A stretch of 64,000 nucleotides of DNA from JAHWKV01 sp040905365. Lineage in GTDB: Bacteria; Actinomycetota; CADDZG01; JAHWKV01. The DNA lies in the NCBI GenBank assembly GCA_040905365.1, contig JBBDRQ010000034.1, positions 1 through 64,000 of the forward strand, given 5' to 3'. Position numbers and translations under genes: made by a program. Positions 58,246 to 64,000 of this stretch are shown piece by piece. Numbering within the stretch: position 1 is the stretch's first letter; each line of letters opens with the position of its first letter. The notes beneath the pieces are model-generated. The model saw only the letters and a list, made by a program, of their open reading frames with translations, was not told where the DNA came from and searched no databases.

Positions 58246-59715
58246 CTATCGGCGGGCCATCGCCCAAGCAGTCAACAGCGCCTTGGCTTTGTTCAGCGTC
58301 TCTTCCCACTCGGTCAGTGAGTCCGAGTCGGCGACCACTCCCCCGCCGGCCTGTATGTAGATATTGCCCCCGGCCACGTACGCCGTCCTAAGCGCAATAC
58401 ACGTATCCAGGTTCCCCGAAAAGTCAAAATAGCCGACGACACCCGCATACGGTCCGCGCCTCGTCGGTTCGAGCTCGTCGATGATTTCCATGGCGCGAAT
58501 CTTCGGAGCGCCGGACACCGTACCCGCCGGAAAGGAGGCATACAGAGCGTCCAGACCGCTTTTTCCTTCGGCCAGCTCGCCGGCCACCTGCGAGGTCAGG
58601 TGCATAACGTGCGAGTAGCGCTCGACGACCATGAACTCCTCCACCTCCACCGTCCCGTAGGCAGATACCCGACCGATGTCATTGCGGGCCAAGTCCACCA
58701 GCATGACGTGCTCCGCCCGCTCCTTTTCGTCGGACAGCAGACTTTCCTCAAGCGCTTTGTCCTGCTCGTCAGTGGCTCCCCTAGGGCGCGATCCGGCGAT
58801 CGGCCGCTGTAGCACCCGGCGCCCCTGAACCTTGATCAAGGGCTCCGGGGAGGAGCCGATCAAGGTGATCTGAGGATGCTTCAGATAAAACATGTACGGG
58901 CTCGGGTTGACCAACCTCAGCATCCGGTAGACGTCCAGCGGATCCGCTCTCAGCTCCGCCGTGAACCGGTGCGAAGGGACCACCTGGAAGATGTCCCCCG
59001 CCCGGATGTACTCCTTGGCTTTTTCGACCGCGTCGCGGTAGCCCTTCTCCCCTAAGGTGCTGGGCGGTAGTTGGAACTCCGGCTCCTTGGTACCGCCCGG
59101 GCGGTAGCCGAGCGGCTCTCCGAGCTTTTCCACCAGGGCATCGGTCCGGCTGATCGCTTCCTCGTAGCTCATGTTGCCTACGACGTTGGTAACCACGGTG
59201 ATGCGCTGGCGCAGATGGTCGAAGACGAACAGGGTCCGAGCAAAGATAAGCATCATCTCCGGGATGTCGACATCGGCAACCGTGGTTTGCGGAAGCTTTT
59301 CCAGGTAGCGCACCGCGTCGTAGCCTATGAAGCCCACGCCCCCGGCAATCAGCGGCGGCAGCTCTGGTAGCACCGGCGCGGAGAAGCTCTCCAGCAGCGA
59401 CCGCAACACCTCCAGCGGCGTGCTCCCCCGGGCACCCTGGGTCATTTCCCCCGTCAGCTCCACCTTGCCGTCGCGAGAGGTCATGACCGCGAAAGGATCT
59501 ACGCCTACGAAGGAGTACCGGCCCCAGCGCCGTCCGTGCTCAACGGATTCCAGCAAGAAAGAGCAGTCCTGTGCAGGGGCGTCCTTGGTCAATTTCAGGT
59601 ACGTCGAAACCGGAGTTTCCAGGTCGGCGACGACCTCGGTCCAGATAGGCACGACGTTGTGGATGCCGCTGAGTTCGCCGAACTTGTCTTTAGAGGGCCA
59701 GTACCGCCGGCTCAA
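58246..59715 (-). CDS. trpE: anthranilate synthase component I
   Basis: Converts chorismate to anthranilate with a glutaminase partner. The 489-aa protein has the feedback-sensing segment CSFLLESVEHGRRWGRYSFV (LLES binds tryptophan in this family), then the chorismate domain with LIGSSPEPLIKVQGRRVLQR, PIAGSRPRGATDEQD, RNDIGRVSAYGTV, FPAGTVSGAPKIRAMEIIDE and IQAGGGVVADSD. The TTG at 59715 has only weak GGAG upstream. It follows hisI by 22 nt; trpG is not present. Inhibition by tryptophan is expected. Confidence 0.97.
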   Translation of the reverse strand: MSRRYWPSKDKFGELSGIHNVVPIWTEVVADLETPVSTYLKLTKDAPAQDCSFLLESVEHGRRWGRYSFVGVDPFAVMTSRDGKVELTGEMTQGARGSTPLEVLRSLLESFSAPVLPELPPLIAGGVGFIGYDAVRYLEKLPQTTVADVDIPEMMLIFARTLFVFDHLRQRITVVTNVVGNMSYEEAISRTDALVEKLGEPLGYRPGGTKEPEFQLPPSTLGEKGYRDAVEKAKEYIRAGDIFQVVPSHRFTAELRADPLDVYRMLRLVNPSPYMFYLKHPQITLIGSSPEPLIKVQGRRVLQRPIAGSRPRGATDEQDKALEESLLSDEKERAEHVMLVDLARNDIGRVSAYGTVEVEEFMVVERYSHVMHLTSQVAGELAEGKSGLDALYASFPAGTVSGAPKIRAMEIIDELEPTRRGPYAGVVGYFDFSGNLDTCIALRTAYVAGGNIYIQAGGGVVADSDSLTEWEETLNKAKALLTAWAMARR

Positions 59716-59737
59716 CCGCCGGCTCCGTTACGGGAAC

Positions 59738-60073
59738 TCAAGGAGCCAAATGACGGTAAAAACAGGTCCACTCACCGGTGTGGCACGCCGGCCCCTCCGG
59801 GGTGACTTTGACGACCAAGGCATCCTGATCGCAGTCCACAAGCACCTCGTGAACGTGCTGAACGTTGCCGGAAGTGGCCCCCTTGTTCCAAAACTCCTGC
59901 CGGCTCCGGCTCCAGAACCAGGTCTGCCTGTTCTGAAAAGTCCGGCGCAGCGACTCTTCGTTCATCCAGGCCATCATCAGGATCTCGCCGGTGTCGTTGT
60001 GCTGCACGATGGCGGGAATCAGCCCGGCCGCGTCCCACTTGAGTTTCGTCAGGTCCAGCTCGGCTGTGCTCAC
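59738..60073 (-). CDS. hisI: phosphoribosyl-AMP cyclohydrolase
   Basis: The third step of histidine synthesis, a Zn/Mg enzyme. The 111-aa protein has LIPAIVQHNDTGEILMMAWM, TWFWSRSRQEFWNKGATSGN and the metal ligands in DCDQDALVVKV and GPACHTGEWTCFY. No HisE domain is fused. Its start overlaps the nadA stop by 4 nt; hisI next to trpE is common in actinobacteria. Confidence 0.97.
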   Translation of the reverse strand: MSTAELDLTKLKWDAAGLIPAIVQHNDTGEILMMAWMNEESLRRTFQNRQTWFWSRSRQEFWNKGATSGNVQHVHEVLVDCDQDALVVKVTPEGPACHTGEWTCFYRHLAP

Positions 60074-61041
60074 AGGCTGATCATCCTTTCCAGGGCGCCT
60101 CGGGCGCGTTTGGCAACGTCTTCGGGCACCGTAACCTCAAACTGCAGGTTCTCCAGGCTGCTGAGCAACTTGGCCGGCGTAATCATTTTCATGTAGCGGC
60201 ACACCGCCTCTTCGTTGGCCGCTATGAAGCTTTTGTCCGGGTTCCCCTTGCGCAGGGAGTGCAGCAGGCCGGTCTCGGTGGCCACGATTATCTCAGGGGC
60301 CTTGGAATGCGCTGCGGACGACTGCATGCCCGAGGTGCTGAGCATGTGCGTGCGCTCCGCCGGCAGGGCTCCCGAGGACGCCAGGTACAGCGCGTGGGAG
60401 GCGCAGCCGCACTCGGGATGGATGTAAAAATCGGCCTCGGGGTGCTCGGCTAGACGTTCGTCGATGTCGGAGGGGTTGATCCCGGCGTGCACGTGGCACT
60501 CCCCCATCCAAATCTTCATCTTCCGCCCCGTGACCCGCTCCACGTGGGCACCGAGGAACATGTCGGGCAGGAACAAAATCTCCTTGTCCTCGTCTATCGA
60601 CTGCACCACCCGGGCCGCGTTGGAGGACGTACAGCAGTAATCGGACTCGGCCTTGACGGCCGCGGAGGTGTTCACGTAGGCAACCACGACAGCGCCAGGA
60701 TGCTCGGCTTTCCACTCCCGCAGCTGCTCCGCGGTGATCGACGCCGCCAGCGAGCAGCCGGCCTCGGTGTCGGGGATCAGCACCTTACGGTCGTAGGCCA
60801 GGATCTTGGCCGTCTCCGCCATGAAGTGCACGCCGCAGAAAACGATGATCTCCGAATCCGCCTCGGCCGCTTTGCGGGAAAGCTCCAAAGAGTCGCCGAC
60901 GATATCGGCCGCCTCGATAATCCACGGGGCCTGGTAGTTGTGAGCGAGAATGATCGCGTTGGACCTCTCCGCCAGCTCGCGCACGCGCGACGCCCAACGG
61001 TCGTACGAACCCAGTGTGAGATCCTTCTCGATAGTTCCCAT
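60070..61041 (-). CDS. nadA: quinolinate synthase NadA
   Basis: Makes quinolinate from iminoaspartate and dihydroxyacetone phosphate, using a 4Fe-4S cluster. The 323-aa protein has NAIILAHNYQAPWIIEAADI, VFCGVHFMAETAKIL and three candidate cluster cysteines: in TEAGCSLA, in SDYCCTSSNAARVV and in HPECGCASHALYLAS. It is divergent from nadC with only 43 bp between. TAGGGTA (61055-61061) could supply TAnnnT -10 elements on both strands. nadB is not adjacent. Confidence 0.96.
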   Translation of the reverse strand: MGTIEKDLTLGSYDRWASRVRELAERSNAIILAHNYQAPWIIEAADIVGDSLELSRKAAEADSEIIVFCGVHFMAETAKILAYDRKVLIPDTEAGCSLAASITAEQLREWKAEHPGAVVVAYVNTSAAVKAESDYCCTSSNAARVVQSIDEDKEILFLPDMFLGAHVERVTGRKMKIWMGECHVHAGINPSDIDERLAEHPEADFYIHPECGCASHALYLASSGALPAERTHMLSTSGMQSSAAHSKAPEIIVATETGLLHSLRKGNPDKSFIAANEEAVCRYMKMITPAKLLSSLENLQFEVTVPEDVAKRARGALERMISL

Positions 61042-61084
61042 ATCTGTGTACTTCTAGGGTAATGGTTAGGAGAAAACACCGCCC

Positions 61085-61939
61085 ATGGTTGACCAAACAT
61101 CTTTGGATCTGGATCGAAAGCAGCTCAGGCTGCTCGTTCAACGAACTCTCGTCGAGGACCTGGCCGATGCCGGCGACGTCACCTCCGACAGCATCCTCGA
61201 CTCGGGACGTCCGGGAAGCGCCGCGTTGCTGGCCAAGTCGGAACTCGTGCTGGCGGGGCTGCCGGTGGCCGACGCCGTCTTCAGGCAAATGGACTCGGAG
61301 CTCGACATCGAGTGGACGGTCTCCGACGGCGCCCGCTTGGCCCCCGGCGATACCGTTGGACGCGTCTCGGGTATGGTCCACTCGATCATGGCGGCCGAGC
61401 GGGTCGCGCTGAACTTTGTCCAGCACCTCTCGGGTGTAGCCACCTTGACCTCGAAGTTTGTGGGCATCTGCCGGCCGCACGGCGTCCAGCTTTTGTGTAC
61501 ACGTAAGACCATCCCCGGGCTGCGCGCCGTGCAGCGCTACGCGGTAGGCGTGGGCGGGGGCAACCTGCACCGAGCCGGCCTCTACGACGCAATTTTGATC
61601 AAGACCAACCACTGCAAGCTGGTAGGCAGCATCGAAGAAGCGGTGCGACGGGCCAAGAAGCGTAGCGACGCCGAGGTCGAGGTGGAGGTAACCAACCTGC
61701 AGGAGCTGCACCAAGCGGCCCGGGCGGGAGCCGAGCGGGTGCTGCTCGATAATGCGGACGTCGACGTAATAGCCGAGGCCGTCGAGGCCAAGCCCAAGAG
61801 CTTGTTCCTGGAGGTGTCCGGGGGGATCGATCTGGATACGGCCGCTTCGATTGCGGCTTGCCGGCCCGACGCCATCTCGGTCGGCAGGATCACCCACTCG
61901 GCACCGGCTGCGGACCTGGCATTGCACGTGAACCTTTAG
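61085..61939 (+). CDS. nadC: nicotinate-nucleotide pyrophosphorylase (quinolinate phosphoribosyltransferase)
   Basis: Turns quinolinate and PRPP into nicotinate mononucleotide. The 284-aa protein has LVEDLADAGDVTSDSILDSG, ERVALNFVQHLSGVATLTSK, the PRPP-binding CTRKTIPGLRAVQRYAVGVG followed by GGNLHRAGLYDAILIKTNH, VEVEVTNLQEL and the C-terminal EVSGGIDLDT. AGGAG lies 14 nt upstream of the ATG. With divergent nadA it forms the de novo NAD locus. Confidence 0.97.
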   Translation: MVDQTSLDLDRKQLRLLVQRTLVEDLADAGDVTSDSILDSGRPGSAALLAKSELVLAGLPVADAVFRQMDSELDIEWTVSDGARLAPGDTVGRVSGMVHSIMAAERVALNFVQHLSGVATLTSKFVGICRPHGVQLLCTRKTIPGLRAVQRYAVGVGGGNLHRAGLYDAILIKTNHCKLVGSIEEAVRRAKKRSDAEVEVEVTNLQELHQAARAGAERVLLDNADVDVIAEAVEAKPKSLFLEVSGGIDLDTAASIAACRPDAISVGRITHSAPAADLALHVNL

Positions 61940-61971
61940 CTCTGCAGCCAAGGGCCCTTTATGCTGTTGCC

Positions 61972-62667
61972 ATGCTCAGAGCCCTGAGAATTGCCGCTCT
62001 GCTCGCCCTCGTAGCGCTCAGCGCATGCGGGCGGAATTCAACGACGACCCAGTCCGACCAGCTACCCGACGCCCGAGAACTGCTCTCGGCAAGCGCAAAA
62101 GCTATGGCCGAGCTTTCCTCGGTAAGTTTCCTCATCGACATCGGCGGTGAGCTGTCCAGCGCACAGATCCAGCAAGCCGAGGGAACGCTGACCGCCGACG
62201 GCGATGTATCGGCGTCGGCAAAGCTGACGCAAGGAGGCCGGCTGATCGAGGTCGAGTACGTGCGGGTAGACGGCACCAGCTATCTCAAGCTTTCCACCGG
62301 GGGCTTTAGGGAGATTTCGGATGCCGTGGCCGCCCGGATATTCGATCCCGCCACGCTGCTCGACGCACAGAACGGAGTTCCGGCCGCGCTGGACGCGGCT
62401 ACGGACGCCACCACCGAAGCCGAGGAGAAGGTGGGCGGAGTTGACGCGTACCGGGTGGTCGCAGCACTGGACCCCGAGCTCATCGAGGGGCTGTCGTCGT
62501 TGGTCAGCGGCCAAGAGCAGCCCTTCACGCTGTGGATCGCAGCCGCAGACGACCGGCTCCTCAAGGTCACATCAGCCTTCGAGGACCCCGACACCGGCGA
62601 CGAGACCCGCCTGACCGTCACGTTCTCCAACTTCAACGAGACGGTCGACATCCAAGCCCCGCTGTAG
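61972..62667 (+). CDS. lprG: LprG/LppX-family lipid-binding lipoprotein
   Basis: A 231-aa lipoprotein with Cys19 in the lipobox (LSAC). The mature part has the LolA-like LppX/LprA/LprF/LprG pattern: LPDARELLSASAKAMAELSS, TADGDVSASAKLTQGGRLIE, VRVDGTSYLKLSTGGFREIS, IFDPATLLDAQNGVPAALDA and GVDAYRVVAALDPELIEGLS. In mycobacteria LprG carries triacylated lipids and works with the P55 exporter; the same gene order is found here, with the MFS gene 16 nt downstream. This supports a lipid-export role. Confidence 0.86.
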   Translation: MLRALRIAALLALVALSACGRNSTTTQSDQLPDARELLSASAKAMAELSSVSFLIDIGGELSSAQIQQAEGTLTADGDVSASAKLTQGGRLIEVEYVRVDGTSYLKLSTGGFREISDAVAARIFDPATLLDAQNGVPAALDAATDATTEAEEKVGGVDAYRVVAALDPELIEGLSSLVSGQEQPFTLWIAAADDRLLKVTSAFEDPDTGDETRLTVTFSNFNETVDIQAPL

Positions 62668-62683
62668 ACGCTCCGGCTGGGCG

Positions 62684-64000
62684 GTGATCCACTCCCCGGG
62701 CTCCCCTAAGCGCCGGCTGGCCGCCGCCATCTCTTCAACGGCGGTCCTGCTTGCCGCGCTCGACGCATATGTCGTCGTCACGATCATGACCGAGGTCATG
62801 ACCGCCATGTCGATCCCCCTTGATCGGCCCGAGCGCGCCACCCCCATAGTCACCGCCTATCTGCTCGGGTACGTGGCCGCGATGCCGCTGCTCGGTCAGC
62901 TCTCCGACCGCGTAGGCCGCACCCGCGTGATACAGGGATGCCTGCTGGCCTTTGCAGCCGGCTCGGTAGTTTCAGCTGCGGCCGGCAATTTGCCTCTGCT
63001 GGTGGGCGGACGGTTTCTGCAGGGAGCTTCCGGCGGGGCGCTGCTTCCGGTCACATTTGCCGTGATCAGCGACCTTTGGGACGCGCGGAGCCGGCCGGTG
63101 CCGCTGGGTTTGGTGGGCGCCGCCCAGGAGATGGGCAGCGTGGTCGGGCCGCTCTACGGGGCAGGGCTGGCCACCCTGATCGGCTGGCGAGGCATCTTTT
63201 GGATCAATCTGCCGCTGGCGGCGCTCGCGATGGTGGCAGTGGGGCGCACCCTGCCTCAGGGGCGGCGCCGGCCCGGCGTACGCGTCGACGTTGGCGGGGG
63301 CTTGATATTGGCCGCCGCACTGGGCGCAATCATCGTCGGGCTCTACAACCCCGACCCCCAGCAGGCCATGCTTCCGCCCTGGGGCCCGGCCGCTTTGGGG
63401 ATCGGGGTTGCGGGCTTGGCCGCCTTCGTTGCGTGGGAGCGAAGCTCCCGAGCGCGGCTGCTGGATCCTCGGGGGATCCACATGCCGTCGTTCTCGGCCA
63501 CCGCCGCGTGCAGCTTCTTGTCCGGCGCAGCGTTGATGGTGACACTGGTGGACATCCCTCTGCTGGCCCAAACCCTGCTGGGTGAGGACACATTGGGCGG
63601 CGCCCTGCTCCTGGCGCGGTTCCTGGCCGCCCTGGCCATCGGCGCCCCGCTGGGAGGGCTCGCCGCCAACCGGCTGCCCTATCGCTGGGTGGCGGCCGCC
63701 GGCCTGCTGCTGGCCGCAGGAAGCTACCTGCTCATAGCCGGGTGGCCCCGGCAGATGGGCTCCGCCCGCCACGTTGTGGGACCGGTATCGCTGCCCCGTA
63801 TGGATGTCGACCTAGCGCTGGCCGGACTGGGTCTGGGACTGGTGATCGCGCCCCTGGCCTCGGCCGCCCTGCGCTCATCCAACCCCGAACAGCACGGCGT
63901 GGCCTCGGCCAGCGTGGTGGTGGCTCGCATGATGGGGATGCTCATCGGCATCGCGGCTTTAGGGGCGGCCGGAGTGCACCGATTTCAGGAACTGACCGCG
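62684..64000 (+). CDS. MFS lipid/drug exporter of the P55 type, 3' end beyond the window
   Basis: An open frame from GTG 62684 to the window end (439 codons, no stop seen). It is a 14-helix DHA2-like transporter. LLAALDAYVVVTIMTEVMTA forms helix 1 with the conserved Asp, followed by AYLLGYVAAMPLLGQLSDRV and motif A GQLSDRVGRTRV, GRFLQGASGGALLPVTFAVI, GAAQEMGSVVGPLYGAGLAT, and late GLGLGLVIAPLASAALRSSN and QHGVASASVVVARMMGM. From memory these are close to mycobacterial P55 (Rv1410c) in the same order. Paired with lprG, it probably exports triacylglycerol-type lipids across the membrane. Confidence 0.88.
   Translation, partial: MIHSPGSPKRRLAAAISSTAVLLAALDAYVVVTIMTEVMTAMSIPLDRPERATPIVTAYLLGYVAAMPLLGQLSDRVGRTRVIQGCLLAFAAGSVVSAAAGNLPLLVGGRFLQGASGGALLPVTFAVISDLWDARSRPVPLGLVGAAQEMGSVVGPLYGAGLATLIGWRGIFWINLPLAALAMVAVGRTLPQGRRRPGVRVDVGGGLILAAALGAIIVGLYNPDPQQAMLPPWGPAALGIGVAGLAAFVAWERSSRARLLDPRGIHMPSFSATAACSFLSGAALMVTLVDIPLLAQTLLGEDTLGGALLLARFLAALAIGAPLGGLAANRLPYRWVAAAGLLLAAGSYLLIAGWPRQMGSARHVVGPVSLPRMDVDLALAGLGLGLVIAPLASAALRSSNPEQHGVASASVVVARMMGMLIGIAALGAAGVHRFQELTA

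Noticed and set aside
58117..58320. A 67-codon plus-strand frame overlapping the end of trpE
   Set aside because: Low-quality composition, no ribosome site, and most of it is antisense to trpE.

Overview
The window is a 64 kb piece of a high-GC genome assembly (one run of 100 N at 56357-56456), most probably from a deep-branching actinomycetote. The gene order points there: uvrB/uvrA/uvrC/rapZ near gap-pgk-tpiA-secG; hisI-trpE-trpC-trpB-trpA; rpsA-coaE; a class E-like sortase; an ANTAR response regulator; and an LprG-P55 pair of mycobacterial type. Many GTG/TTG starts and several apparently leaderless transcripts fit as well. No rRNA, CRISPR array, IS element or prophage was seen. Exact taxonomy cannot be read from the sequence alone.

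Layout. 1-10.9 kb: tRNA-Leu(GAG), two orphan family-5 solute-binding lipoproteins, secG, the glycolytic operon gap-pgk-tpiA, then a surface module (LVRTG-tailed choice-of-anchor-like protein, sortase, divergent secreted caspase-like protein) placed between gap and rapZ, where actinobacteria usually carry yvcK-whiA. 11-18.2 kb: the nucleotide excision repair genes uvrC, uvrA, a small membrane protein and uvrB. 18.3-27.2 kb: a PAP2-diacylglycerol-kinase-like fusion, a small helical protein, a HAD hydrolase, coaE-rpsA, a coiled-coil protein and polA. 27.2-37.3 kb: a DtxR-family regulator divergent from polA, a DUF6166-like protein, a GT-C-like membrane protein, a ferric-iron-type ABC importer, a flippase/glycosyltransferase-2 fusion, an anti-sigma-type ATPase and an FAD amine oxidase.

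37.3-44.7 kb: gltB behind an apparent leader-peptide attenuator, a hotdog thioesterase, and tatC/tatA flanking an acidic secreted protein. 44.8-49.1 kb: a tight operon mcl-mtkA-mtkB-aminotransferase. These are the malate thiokinase, malyl-CoA lyase and glyoxylate transamination steps of the serine cycle, which is the most notable metabolic feature of the window. 49.3-52.9 kb: a GNAT acetyltransferase and an operon of a MauE-like protein, an ANTAR regulator, a type-1 solute-binding lipoprotein and a membrane protein. 52.9-61 kb: tRNA-Leu(CAA) and the nadA-hisI-trpE-[FG-GAP protein]-small protein-trpC-trpB-trpA run. The FG-GAP gene carries its own terminator hairpin and interrupts the trp operon. 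61-64 kb: nadC, then lprG and the P55-type MFS exporter, which runs off the window end.

Recurring themes are cell-envelope genes inserted into conserved housekeeping operons, non-standard start codons (probable CTG for gltB, ATA for coaE), compact divergent promoters with a shared -10 element, and orphan sensing or binding lipoproteins. All functional calls come from reading motifs and gene order; no database search was run.
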